Counted from the first letter of the stretch, positions 1 through 7,402 are shown. The stretch: 64,000 nucleotides of DNA from Idiomarinaceae bacterium (GCA_002685255.1 NYWU01000041.1:1-64000), one strand, 5' to 3'. Program-made: numbers and translations. The notes: generated by a model not told the origin, from the letters alone.

Positions 1-4
1 CTAT

Positions 5-92
5 GGAGAGGTGTCCGAGTGGCTGAAGGAGCACGCCTGGAAAGTGTGTATACGGCAACGTATCGAGGGTTCGAATCCCTCTCTCTCCGCCA
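5..92 (+). tRNA. tRNA-Ser (anticodon GGA)
   Basis: A complete class II tRNA of 88 nt. The acceptor arm at 5-11 pairs with 82-88, with one G-U pair, followed by discriminator G89 and an encoded CCA at 90-92. The anticodon stem 32-36/44-48 closes a seven-base loop with GGA at 39-41. The long variable arm (about 48-63) and the T arm with GGTTCGAATCC are present. It should read UCC and UCU serine codons. A rho-independent terminator follows at once, so the gene is probably transcribed from a promoter left of the window. Confidence 0.97.
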
Positions 93-97
93 TATCC

Positions 98-127
98 AAA
101 AAAACCGCCGTTACGGCGGTTTTTTTA
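98..127 (+). terminator. Rho-independent terminator after tRNA-Ser
   Basis: Hairpin ACCGCCG-TTA-CGGCGGT at 104-120 is preceded by a run of A and followed by T120-T126. The flanking A run would let it act in both directions. Confidence 0.9.
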
Positions 128-134
128 TGCCCGC

Positions 135-157
135 GTAGCTTGCGCCTTTGGCGCAAG
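135..157 (+). repeat. GTAG-headed REP palindrome, type 1
   Basis: The tetranucleotide GTAG (135-138) is followed by the perfect palindrome CTTGCGCC-TTT-GGCGCAAG (139-157). The same element recurs at 927-949 and 2931-2953, and a GTAA-headed variant lies at 330-352. A GTAG head plus a hairpin is the published layout of REP elements mobilised by RAYT (TnpA-REP) transposases; no such transposase is in this window. Confidence 0.8.
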
Positions 158-160
158 GGC

Positions 161-306
161 GGTGGTTGTTGTCGCGCAGGATGCGCGACCTACGGGGGCT
201 GGGGCCAATGTCGCGATGGTTGTTGTCGCGCAAAATGCGCGACCTACGGGGGCTGGGGCCAATGTCGCGATGGTTGTTGTCGCGCAAGATGCGCGACCTA
301 CACCAA
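161..306. repeat. REP array A: 2.7 tandem copies of a 54-bp unit
   Basis: Copies start at 161, 215 and 269; the third is truncated. Each contains the palindrome GTCGCGCA-nnn-TGCGCGAC followed by CTAC, i.e. a GTAG head on the minus strand, with hairpins at 171-193, 225-247 and 279-301. Only a few bases differ between copies, mainly in the loop (GGA, AAA, AGA). The spacer between palindromes is conserved along with the hairpins, so the array grew by duplicating the whole 54-bp block. The last CTAC supplies the stop codon of the neighbouring minus-strand ATPase gene. Confidence 0.85.
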
Positions 307-885
307 TACAATGGATTTGTTATCGATATGTAACTTGCGCCTTGGGCGCAAGTTGGTGAGCTGCTCGCTATGATCAATGACGATAGAAGGGCGATGTAGT
401 TCCGCTAACATTTGATTCAAAGTGGCGGCACTCGTCGAATCTAGGCCGTTAAACGGCTCGTCAAGTAATAGCCAGTGCCCGTTGCCTGAGAGCGCCAGTA
501 TCAATTTGAGCTTTTGTTGATTTCCTTGCGAAAGCTTACCTACCGTTGCTGTTAAACAATCTGAGAACTGGAAAGCTTCAATCAATTGACTGCGCTGTGT
601 GGTGTCGCAACGTTGATACTTATCGTATAGCGAAAACACGGTAGTTACCGTCATGTTGTCGGGGATTTGAATACTATCGGCAACGAGATTGGGGCGATCG
701 TCAACGTTCAACGAGCCCGAGCTGGGCATGATTAACCCGCTAAGAAGTTGTAAAAAAGTGGACTTTCCCGCACCGTTTTTACCTGTTAGCTGATACTGCC
801 CTTCTGGTAGCGTGAGCGTAACGGAATCTAAAATTAAGTTATCACCGAGTTTTAGGCTGACATTATTCAATTCAATGTTGGTCAT
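298..885 (-). CDS. ABC transporter ATP-binding protein (orphan ATPase)
   Basis: The 195-residue protein has a single ABC nucleotide-binding domain: Walker A GKNGAGKST (35-43), an off-consensus signature LSQGNQQK (118-125; the usual form is LSGGQ), Walker B with LLLDEP (139-144) and a switch His172. The short size and sequence style fit the ATPase half of an ABC-2-type exporter, but no permease lies on either side: tRNA-Ser is downstream and a repeat array and a divergent lipoprotein gene are upstream. The C-terminus is unusual. Codons 179-184 are the REP palindrome 334-352, and the stop codon TAG (298-300) is the GTAG head of the last copy of array A, so the original end may have been replaced by repeat DNA. 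The substrate cannot be told. Confidence 0.8.
   Translation of the reverse strand: MTNIELNNVSLKLGDNLILDSVTLTLPEGQYQLTGKNGAGKSTFLQLLSGLIMPSSGSLNVDDRPNLVADSIQIPDNMTVTTVFSLYDKYQRCDTTQRSQLIEAFQFSDCLTATVGKLSQGNQQKLKLILALSGNGHWLLLDEPFNGLDSTSAATLNQMLAELHRPSIVIDHSEQLTNLRPRRKLHIDNKSIVLV
330..352 (+). repeat. REP palindrome type 1 inside the ATPase gene
   Basis: GTAA followed by the palindrome CTTGCGCC-TTG-GGCGCAAG (334-352), nearly identical to the copies at 135, 927 and 2931. It lies in the reading frame of the ABC ATPase and encodes residues 179-184 on the minus strand. The head is GTAA instead of GTAG, perhaps because GTAG has drifted or was selected against within a coding region. Confidence 0.75.
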
Positions 886-926
886 TTATGTGCATCTTTT
901 AAGCGGATATCTGCCGCCATGGTACG

Positions 927-949
927 GTAGCTTGCGCCTTGGGCGCAAG
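927..949 (+). repeat. GTAG-headed REP palindrome, type 1
   Basis: GTAG at 927-930, then CTTGCGCC-TTG-GGCGCAAG at 931-949. As at 135, it is directly followed by minus-oriented type 2 REPs, giving the head-in pairing typical of BIME-like composite repeats. Confidence 0.8.
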
Positions 950-955
950 ATGCAA

Positions 956-1101
956 TGGTTGATGTCGCGCAGGATGCGCGACCTACGGTGGGTGGGGGCC
1001 AATGCCGCGCTGGTTGATGTCGCGCAGGATGCGCGACCTACGGTGGGTGGGGGCCAATGCCGCGATGGTTGATGTCGCGCAAAATGCGCGACCTACGTGG
1101 G
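956..1101. repeat. REP array B: 2.7 tandem copies of a 55-bp unit
   Basis: Copies start at 956, 1011 and 1066, the last truncated. The hairpins GTCGCGCA-nnn-TGCGCGAC with trailing CTAC lie at 964-986, 1019-1041 and 1074-1096. The unit is related to that of array A but has its own spacer (GGTGGGTGGGGGCC instead of GGGGGCTGGGGCC) and is one base longer. Copies within an array resemble each other more than copies of the other array, so each array expanded locally after the two diverged. Confidence 0.85.
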
Positions 1102-1209
1102 GTATTGAATTTTTGTTTAGAAATAGTAAAGAGACTGTTTAGCAGAAAGCATATTGTCTATTGTAACAAAGTGTTTCAAATTGAAGTTTCATTCTGTTAG
1201 GAGATAGTC

Positions 1210-2928
1210 ATGTTTAAACGTTCCTTACTCGTTATCGCGCTCAGTAGTGCGCTCGCGGCCTGTGGCGGGTCTGATTCAAGCACCGACTCATCAACCGGCG
1301 ATAATGGCGGCGGTAATGAAACCGCATCATCTACAATTGTCACCGAAGGAGTCATCACGGGTTTTGGTAGTGTTTACGTTAACGGCGAACGTTATCGTTC
1401 TGACAACGCCACCATTGCGCTTGATAATGCTCAATCTGGCACCGAGAGTGACCTAAAGGTCGGCATGGTGGTAAAAATGAAAGCCACACGGTCCGGTAAC
1501 GAAACACCGGAAGCCAGTGAAATCGAATATGAAGAAGAAATTCAGGGTCGCGTCGACTTTATCGATATTGATAACCAAGCGTTTACGGTATTAGGTCAAA
1601 CCATTAATTTTGATGATGTTACGGAATTTGTGGGAGTGACCGACAGTACGCTCGCGGTCGGCGATTTTGTTGAAATCAGTGGTTATTTAAACGAAGACGG
1701 TGAATTTTACGCGACCTTGGTGGAGCTTGAGAGCGACGAGGATGAGCTTAAAGTAAAAGGTAACATAGCGGGGCTCGATACGGACGCGCAAACGTTCATG
1801 TTGGGCGAGCTCACCATCGATTACTCTCAGGCGAGCTTCGAAGAGATGACGGCTGACGATTTGCAAGATGGGTTAGCCATTAAAGTTGAAGGAAGTCAGT
1901 ATGATTCAACCTCAGATACGTTGATCGCTGATTCTATTGAACAAAAAGATAGTCGCTTAGACGACGATGTTGATGAGCTCGAAGTTGCCGGTGTTGTCGG
2001 TAATTATGATGCTGCGGCGGGTACTTTTGTCATCAAAGGTTACCAAGTTGCCCTCGATGACGATACTGAATTTGATGAGGGTGAAGAGGCCGATCTGAGT
2101 AACGGTGTTCGTATTAAAGTTGAAGCACGTAATGATGGCGAGTCTTGGGTTGCTGAAGAAATAGAATTTCAAGAGTACCGTGCGGTAGGACGTACCGAAG
2201 GTGCTGTCAGTGAAATTGATGCAGATAACGGATTGATTACGGTAAACGGCATTGAATTCTTAACAACCTCGCAAACTCGTTATAAAGATGATTCGGATGC
2301 TGACTTGCGCCAATTCACGTTCGACGATATTGCCGTTAACGACGTACTACGTGTGATTGCGCGTGAAGACCAACAAGGTCAAGCTATCGCTCTGAAGATC
2401 AAGCGGTTAGATGAGGAAGATCGGGACGGTGAAGTTAAGGGCGTGCCCAGTGATATTTCTGAGACGGGCTTTACCCTTGCCGGAGTCGAAGTCATCGTTA
2501 ATGACGAAACGCGTTTTAAAACCGATGATTCGCGGATTTCGCTCGATGAGTTCATTGCGTTGTTCGATGGCGATACTGAGTTGCGCGTTGAGGTTGAAGG
2601 CGAGTGGGACGGTGATCAATTGATTGCGCATAAAGTCGAGGTCGATCTTGACGACGACGATGATGCCGACGACGGTGATGATGACGGTGATGACCGCCAG
2701 GGCTATACCGAATACGAAGGTGAGGTGACTGACGTCAATGGCGAAGCTTTTACGGTTAATGGTATCGAAGCACGTTTAACCACTGACAGTGAGCTAAAAA
2801 TCAATGATGAAGAAGTCACACTACAAGCGTTCGTTGATGCATTAGCTGAAGGTGTGGTGGTCGAAGTCGAAGGTCAGTGGCAAGAAGAAAGCTACGTGCT
2901 TGTTTACGAGGCCGAAATCGACGATTAA
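1210..2928 (+). CDS. DUF5666-repeat lipoprotein
   Basis: The 572-residue protein begins with a lipoprotein signal ending in a lipobox (LAAC, Cys18), so it should be anchored to the outer membrane or periplasm. The rest is about seven related blocks of 70-75 residues starting near 45, 110, 183, 259, 332, 408 and 505. Each follows the pattern G-x-V, acidic turn, F-x-V-x-G, T-x-F seen in DUF5666 proteins, predicted to be small beta-barrels. The protein is very acidic, with an Asp-rich run near 480-497 that might bind calcium. The function of the family is unknown. The ribosome site TAGGAGATAG lies just ahead of ATG 1210. REP repeats flank the gene on both sides. Confidence 0.85.
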   Translation: MFKRSLLVIALSSALAACGGSDSSTDSSTGDNGGGNETASSTIVTEGVITGFGSVYVNGERYRSDNATIALDNAQSGTESDLKVGMVVKMKATRSGNETPEASEIEYEEEIQGRVDFIDIDNQAFTVLGQTINFDDVTEFVGVTDSTLAVGDFVEISGYLNEDGEFYATLVELESDEDELKVKGNIAGLDTDAQTFMLGELTIDYSQASFEEMTADDLQDGLAIKVEGSQYDSTSDTLIADSIEQKDSRLDDDVDELEVAGVVGNYDAAAGTFVIKGYQVALDDDTEFDEGEEADLSNGVRIKVEARNDGESWVAEEIEFQEYRAVGRTEGAVSEIDADNGLITVNGIEFLTTSQTRYKDDSDADLRQFTFDDIAVNDVLRVIAREDQQGQAIALKIKRLDEEDRDGEVKGVPSDISETGFTLAGVEVIVNDETRFKTDDSRISLDEFIALFDGDTELRVEVEGEWDGDQLIAHKVEVDLDDDDDADDGDDDGDDRQGYTEYEGEVTDVNGEAFTVNGIEARLTTDSELKINDEEVTLQAFVDALAEGVVVEVEGQWQEESYVLVYEAEIDD

Positions 2929-2930
2929 TC

Positions 2931-2990
2931 GTAGCTTGCGCCTTGGGCGCAAGGTGCGATACCGAGTGTCGCGCACAATGCGCGACGCAC
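2931..2990. repeat. REP pair (type 1 plus degenerate type 2)
   Basis: GTAG-CTTGCGCC-TTG-GGCGCAAG at 2931-2953 begins three bases after the lipoprotein stop codon. It is followed by the inverted pair GTCGCGCA-CAA-TGCGCGAC (2968-2986), whose trailing CTAC has become GCAC. The layout is the same as the starts of arrays A and B but unamplified. It may protect the 3' end of the upstream mRNA or act as a weak terminator. Confidence 0.75.
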
Positions 2991-3068
2991 TTCGACCTAA
3001 GTCGAATGTTTAATTTCTATTTGCTTGCATATGCTTATCGCAACTGAACTTGGTTGCGGAGTGAGTAT

Positions 3069-4970
3069 ATGCAAGCCTATCACCAACTTTATTCTGATGC
3101 TCAGCAAGATCCTGAAGGTTTCTGGCTCGAGCAGGCGCACCGTCTACATTGGTTCAAAGCCCCCCAGCAGGCGGCTAATTTAGAAACCAATGGCTTAGCC
3201 GATTGGTTCCCCGATGGCGAGTGCAATATCAGCTACCAAGCACTCGATGCGCAGATAGAGGCGGGTCGAGGTGAACAAGTTGCCCTGTACTACGACTCTC
3301 CCGTTACGCAGACCAAACAGCAGTGGACATTTAATCAGTTGCGCGACGAAGTGGCGCGCTGTGCCGGTATGATCCGAGCGGCGGGTGTGAGTAAAGGCGA
3401 CCGCGTGGTTATTTACATGCCGATGATCCCACAGGCAGCCATTGCAATGCTTGCGTGTGCACGGTTGGGCGCGATTCACTCCGTTGTGTTTGGTGGTTTC
3501 GCGGCGCACGAACTTGCAATCCGCATCGATGACGCAGAGCCGGCCTTACTGATCACCGCGTCATGCGGCATCGAGGGACAACGAGTACTCGATTACAAAC
3601 CCATTGTCGATAAAGCATTACAAGAAGCTGAACACCCGCCACAGCATGTCATTGTGTATCAACGTCCGCAGAGCCAAGCGTCGATGCAACCGCCGCGTGA
3701 CATCGACTGGACAGATGCGATAAAAGACGCAGTTAAGGTCGACGCTGTGCCGGTGAACGCCACCCACCCATTGTATATTCTATACACTTCGGGAACTACG
3801 GGACGCCCAAAAGGTGTGGTACGTGACCATGGTGGCTATGCAGTGGCACTGAACTTCTCTATGAATTACGTTTACGGTATGTACCCTGGGGAAACCCTAT
3901 TCACTGCGTCGGACGTCGGCTGGGTCGTCGGGCATTCCTATATTGTATATGGTCCTCTACTATTTGGTTGTAGTTCAGTACTTTACGAAGGTAAGCCCAT
4001 TAATACGCCCGACGCGGGTGCGTTTTGGCGGATTATCCAGGACTATCAAGCATCGGCTGTGTTTTCGGCCCCCACGGCGTTTCGTGCCATTAAAAAAGAA
4101 GATCCTCATGGTGAATATTTAGCTAAATACGATATTAGCGCGTTGAAGCGTATTTATATGGCCGGTGAGCGGCTCGATCCCGCCACGCTCGAGTGGACTG
4201 AAGAGCTGACTCAGCGTCCAGTATATGATCATTGGTGGCAGACTGAGAGTGGTTGGCCGATGTGCGCTAATCCGGTGGGGGTAGGCGCTACCCCTGTAAA
4301 ACCGGGTTCTTCAAGCCTACCTGTGCCGGGTTATGAATTTGCCATCCTCGATCCACAAGGTCAGCCATTAGGCGCTAATGAAGAAGGTTCTGTGTGTTTA
4401 CGCCTGCCACTTCCACCCGGCTGTTTGCCAACAGTGTGGGGTGATGAGCAACGCTTACAAGATAGCTACCTGAAGGCGTTTCCAGGTTACTATTGTAGTG
4501 GAGACGGTGGTTATATGGATGACGACGGCTACGTATTCATTATGGGCCGCACTGATGACGTGATTAATGTCGCGGGTCACCGACTGTCGACCGGTGAAAT
4601 GGAAGAAGTATTAGCGCAACATACTGCTGTCGCTGAATGTGCTGTTGTTGGTCAACCTGATGAGCTTAAGGGCGAGTTACCTGTGGGGTTAGTGATTTTA
4701 AAAAATGACGTGCACATCACGACAGAGGAATTACAGGCGCAACTCATTGCTCAAATTCGTGAGACGATCGGTGCGATCGCGTGTTTAAAAACGCTCTACA
4801 TCGTACCTAAGTTGCCCAAGACACGCTCTGGAAAAATTCTTCGCCGCTTGATTCGACAAGTGCTACAGGGCGGCACTGTAGCAGTCCCCTCGACGATAGA
4901 CGACCCGGATAGTGTTGAGATGATTCAAACCGTGGTAAAGCAGCAAAATGAAGCTAGGAAAGTCAGTTGA
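3069..4970 (+). CDS. prpE: Propionyl-CoA synthetase (PrpE-type acyl-CoA ligase)
   Basis: The 633-residue enzyme of the ANL superfamily makes propionyl-CoA (or acetyl-CoA) from the acid, ATP and CoA through an acyl-adenylate. It has an N-terminal ACAS domain, the P-loop YTSGTTGRPKG near residue 240, the WWQTE adenine motif, the hinge region with GRTDDVINVAGHR, and the C-terminal lysine motif KTRSGKILRR near 585, where acetylation controls related enzymes. Similarity in style and length is closest to PrpE rather than Acs. The start chosen is ATG 3069, preceded by GGAG seven bases upstream; a TTG at 3054 would place that site inside the gene. The usual prpBCD partners are absent here, so it may serve propionate assimilation in general or salvage of propionate from amino-acid breakdown. 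Confidence 0.85.
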   Translation: MQAYHQLYSDAQQDPEGFWLEQAHRLHWFKAPQQAANLETNGLADWFPDGECNISYQALDAQIEAGRGEQVALYYDSPVTQTKQQWTFNQLRDEVARCAGMIRAAGVSKGDRVVIYMPMIPQAAIAMLACARLGAIHSVVFGGFAAHELAIRIDDAEPALLITASCGIEGQRVLDYKPIVDKALQEAEHPPQHVIVYQRPQSQASMQPPRDIDWTDAIKDAVKVDAVPVNATHPLYILYTSGTTGRPKGVVRDHGGYAVALNFSMNYVYGMYPGETLFTASDVGWVVGHSYIVYGPLLFGCSSVLYEGKPINTPDAGAFWRIIQDYQASAVFSAPTAFRAIKKEDPHGEYLAKYDISALKRIYMAGERLDPATLEWTEELTQRPVYDHWWQTESGWPMCANPVGVGATPVKPGSSSLPVPGYEFAILDPQGQPLGANEEGSVCLRLPLPPGCLPTVWGDEQRLQDSYLKAFPGYYCSGDGGYMDDDGYVFIMGRTDDVINVAGHRLSTGEMEEVLAQHTAVAECAVVGQPDELKGELPVGLVILKNDVHITTEELQAQLIAQIRETIGAIACLKTLYIVPKLPKTRSGKILRRLIRQVLQGGTVAVPSTIDDPDSVEMIQTVVKQQNEARKVS

Positions 4971-5017
4971 AATACCGTTAGAATAGAGGCTTTGTAAGTT
5001 AATTTAACGGGTATTGA

Positions 5018-6001
5018 ATGACACTCTCTATTGTCGCAGTTGTTTTAGGTTTAATTGTCCTAGTCTGGAGTGCGGATCGCTTTGTCGAAGGCGCTGCCGC
5101 GGTTGCTAAAAACTTAGGTATGGCGCCGCTTGTTATTGGCATGGTGATCATTGGTTTCGGTACTTCAGCGCCAGAGATGGTGGTCTCGGCGTTGGCATCA
5201 TCACAAGGTAACCCAGCACTCGCACTCGGTAATGCGTACGGTTCCAATATCACGAATATTGCTTTAGTGTTGGGCTTAACGGCCGTGTTGGCACCGATTG
5301 CAGTGCAGTCAGGGGTGATCAAACGTGAGTTGCCGGTGCTGATCGCGATTACTTTATTGACGGCTGCTTTTCTGTGGGATTATCAAATAACCGCCATTGA
5401 AGCTTGGGTCCTATTAGCTATCTTCGCGATTTACATGGGTTGGTCAATCTGGTTGGGCAAAAACAGTAGCGACGATAGCTTGGCCGCTGAGTTTACCCAG
5501 GAAGTCGACGCTAATCCGATGTCGATGAAGCCTGCGGTTATCTGGTTGATTATTGGTTTAGTGTTATTGGTTGTGAGCTCCAGAGCACTCGTTTGGGGGG
5601 CGGTAAACATTGCTACTGCGCTTGGTGTGAGTGACTTGGTGATTGGCTTGACTGTGGTCGCTATTGGTACATCGCTGCCAGAACTCGCCTCTGCCATCGC
5701 TGCGACGCGCAAAAACGAGCATGACTTGGCGTTGGGTAACGTGATTGGTTCAAACATGTTCAATACCTTAGCGGTCGTGGGTATTGCTGGTGCCATCCAT
5801 CCGATTGATTTAGAACCGTTAGTACTGTCGCGTGACTGGGTCGCAATGGCAGGTTTAACATTATTATTGTTGCTATTTTCTTTGCGAGTCAATCGTTTAG
5901 GGCGCATCAACCGCGTACATGGCGTGACGTTTTTAGTGCTTTATGTGGCTTATACGGTTTATCTGATAAGCACGGGATTCACACCCGCGTTAACAAGTTA
6001 A
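5018..6001 (+). CDS. Calcium/sodium antiporter (CaCA family, YrbG-like)
   Basis: The 327-residue inner-membrane protein has two inverted halves of about five membrane segments. Each half carries the alpha-repeat signature of cation/calcium exchangers: GFGTSAPEM with a following GNAYGSN near residues 47-80, and AIGTSLPEL with GNVIGSN near 215-250. The acidic residues in the two PE motifs are the ion-binding glutamates of the family. It should use the sodium gradient to expel Ca2+, in keeping with the sodium pump encoded further on. It is separated from prpE by 47 bp and ends at a clear terminator. Confidence 0.88.
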   Translation: MTLSIVAVVLGLIVLVWSADRFVEGAAAVAKNLGMAPLVIGMVIIGFGTSAPEMVVSALASSQGNPALALGNAYGSNITNIALVLGLTAVLAPIAVQSGVIKRELPVLIAITLLTAAFLWDYQITAIEAWVLLAIFAIYMGWSIWLGKNSSDDSLAAEFTQEVDANPMSMKPAVIWLIIGLVLLVVSSRALVWGAVNIATALGVSDLVIGLTVVAIGTSLPELASAIAATRKNEHDLALGNVIGSNMFNTLAVVGIAGAIHPIDLEPLVLSRDWVAMAGLTLLLLLFSLRVNRLGRINRVHGVTFLVLYVAYTVYLISTGFTPALTS

Positions 6002-6021
6002 ATAGACTGACTATAAAAGTG

Positions 6022-6046
6022 AGCCGCGCGAGTCGCGGCTTTTTTA
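6022..6046 (+). terminator. Rho-independent terminator after the antiporter gene
   Basis: Stem AGCCGCG (6022-6028) pairs with CGCGGCT (6034-6040) around the loop CGAGT, followed by six T. Confidence 0.88.
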
Positions 6047-6058
6047 TTCATTATTGTT

Positions 6059-6077
6059 GAAAATCGTTCGCATTAGC
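6059..6077 (+). promoter_or_regulatory. Possible Fur box upstream of bfd
   Basis: The 19-mer GAAAATCGTTCGCATTAGC matches the classical Fur consensus at about 12 of 19 positions and lies about 40 bp ahead of bfd. Iron control of bfd is well known in enterobacteria and pseudomonads. The match is modest, so this is a candidate only. Confidence 0.4.
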
Positions 6078-6115
6078 ATTACACTCATTATTAGTTAATT
6101 ACGAGGTGATGTTCA

Positions 6116-6340
6116 GTGTACGTTTGTTTATGCAAAGGCGTTTCGGATAAAACCATTGCTAAGTCAGTTGCTGCTGGCGAGGTGTCGAGTATGCGAGAGC
6201 TCCGTCAGCAGTACGGTGTCGCCTCGCAATGTGGTTGTTGTAAGCAATGCGCTAAGGAAGTCTTGAATGAGGCTTTAGAAAAACGTAACGATCATGTGCT
6301 TCCTGGCACTAAAATTCCTACTACGGTGTGCTACACTTAA
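6116..6340 (+). CDS. bfd: Bacterioferritin-associated ferredoxin
   Basis: The 74-residue [2Fe-2S] protein docks on bacterioferritin and passes electrons to its haem so that stored Fe3+ is released as Fe2+. The cluster cysteines are C4 and C6 (MYVCLC) and C39 and C42 within QCGCCKQC, the same positions as in E. coli Bfd; C41 and C45 are extra. The start is GTG 6116, preceded by GAGGTGAT at a good distance; no ATG in frame is available. It lies 43 bp upstream of the first bacterioferritin gene, so the three genes probably form an iron store-and-release operon. Confidence 0.92.
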   Translation: MYVCLCKGVSDKTIAKSVAAGEVSSMRELRQQYGVASQCGCCKQCAKEVLNEALEKRNDHVLPGTKIPTTVCYT

Positions 6341-6383
6341 CTGAGTTTCTAATTTTAGAACCAGCTTAAGGAGCACATCCCGC

Positions 6384-6860
6384 ATGAAAGGTGACGCAAA
6401 AGTCATTCAGCAGCTTAACAAGGTGCTGACGCTCAAATTGACCGCCATCAACCAGTACTTCTTACATGCGCGCATGTTTCGAGACTGGGGTTTTGAATCC
6501 CTCAACAATGTTGTTTATAAAGCATCTATCGAAGAGATGAAGCACGCTGATGTGCTTATTGAACGGTTGCTATTTTTAGAGGGCATGCCGAATTTACAAG
6601 AGCTCGGAAAACTTTATATCGGTGAAGACCCACGTGAAATGTTAGAAATGGACCATAAGGTTCAGTTCAACGACATCAATGCCATTCGTGATGCAGTTAA
6701 AGTGTGTGAAAGCCATCAAGATTACGTCAGTCGCGATGCCCTGAATAAGATTCTTGATAAGCAAGAAGAGCATTTAGACTGGTTAGAAACACAAATCGAT
6801 TTAATGTCGCGCTTAGGTACAGAAGTATACCTTCAGTCGATGTTAAAAGAGGAGGACTAG
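6384..6860 (+). CDS. bfr: Bacterioferritin, haem-binding type subunit
   Basis: The 158-residue four-helix subunit of the 24-mer iron store. By alignment with E. coli Bfr it keeps the haem ligand Met52 and the site residues E51 and H54/H130, but three ferroxidase ligands are replaced: K18 for Glu18, Q94 for Glu94 and Q127 for Glu127. It is therefore probably unable to oxidise iron itself and supplies haem and Bfd docking, as described for the haem-type subunit of two-gene bacterioferritins such as those of Neisseria. A second subunit gene follows after one base, which fits a mixed shell. The ribosome site is AAGGAG upstream of ATG 6384. Confidence 0.9.
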   Translation: MKGDAKVIQQLNKVLTLKLTAINQYFLHARMFRDWGFESLNNVVYKASIEEMKHADVLIERLLFLEGMPNLQELGKLYIGEDPREMLEMDHKVQFNDINAIRDAVKVCESHQDYVSRDALNKILDKQEEHLDWLETQIDLMSRLGTEVYLQSMLKEED

Positions 6861-6861
6861 A

Positions 6862-7329
6862 ATGAAAGCAGAGAACAAAGTCGTCGAGCAGTTAAATCGT
6901 TTACTCGCTTTCGAACTGACCTCTATTGACCAATACACATCCCATTCGCGCCAGTATGAAGACATGGGATTGATGAAGTTATACGAACGTATCAATCATG
7001 AGATTGACGATGAGCGTGGTCATGCTGACCTATTGATTCGTCGTATTTTATTTTTGGAAGGTAAACCTAATATGTCCAACCGCGAGCCTCACAATATCGG
7101 CTCGGACGTGCGCGAAATGTTAGAAAATGACCTACAGCTGGAATACAACAACGCCAAAACCTTGCGTGAAGTGATCGATTATTGTGAGCAGGTGGATGAC
7201 TATGTCACGCGTGATATGTTGGTCGGTATTTTACGTGATACGGAAGAAGACCACGCCTATTGGCTGCGTATCCAATTGAACCTGATGGACCGCTTGGGAG
7301 AGGCGCTTTATTTGCAAGGCATGAAGTAA
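6862..7329 (+). CDS. bfr: Bacterioferritin, ferroxidase-type subunit
   Basis: The 155-residue bacterioferritin subunit keeps all six ferroxidase residues (E18, E51, H54, E94, and E128/H131, which align with E127/H130 after a one-residue insertion). It has Arg at position 52, so it cannot supply the haem methionine. It is thus the complement of the preceding subunit. The two reading frames are one base apart, with GAGGAG at the end of the first gene serving as ribosome site, so they should be made together. The product oxidises Fe2+ and drives mineral core formation in the cytoplasm. Confidence 0.9.
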   Translation: MKAENKVVEQLNRLLAFELTSIDQYTSHSRQYEDMGLMKLYERINHEIDDERGHADLLIRRILFLEGKPNMSNREPHNIGSDVREMLENDLQLEYNNAKTLREVIDYCEQVDDYVTRDMLVGILRDTEEDHAYWLRIQLNLMDRLGEALYLQGMK

Positions 7330-7349
7330 GGTTAATCTCATTAAATCAT

Positions 7350-7380
7350 AAAAACGCGGCAGAGTTAGCCGCGTTTTTTT
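7350..7380 (+). terminator. Bidirectional terminator between bfr and zntB
   Basis: Stem ACGCGGC (7354-7360) and GCCGCGT (7368-7374) with loop AGAGTTA, an A run on the left and seven T on the right. It can end both the bfr operon and the convergent zntB transcript. Confidence 0.9.
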
Positions 7381-7402
7381 GTGTTGCTTGGTGCGACAGG
7401 GG

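Larger units (their letters stand above)
886..1209. other. Intergenic stretch with REP array B and the upstream region of the lipoprotein gene
   Basis: The divergent gap of about 324 bp between the ABC ATPase gene and the DUF5666 lipoprotein gene holds a type 1 REP, a three-copy 55-bp array and then about 108 bp of AT-rich sequence (1102-1209). That AT-rich part must contain the promoter of the lipoprotein gene. I could not assign convincing -35/-10 boxes. No further coding sequence is credible here; the small open frames are repeat translations. Confidence 0.6.

Noticed and set aside
11..373. Open frames across tRNA and REP array A (for example 11-373 plus and 111-377 minus)
   Set aside because: They are translations of the tRNA and of the 54-bp repeats; the protein repeats mirror the DNA repeats and there is no ribosome site.
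161..1101. CRISPR-like arrays
   Set aside because: The repeated units are joined head to tail with identical spacers, contain internal palindromes and lack unique spacers or cas genes. They are tandem REP repeats.
1..1209. Genomic island inserted at tRNA-Ser
   Set aside because: There is no integrase, no direct repeat of the tRNA end and no composition break beyond the REP arrays.
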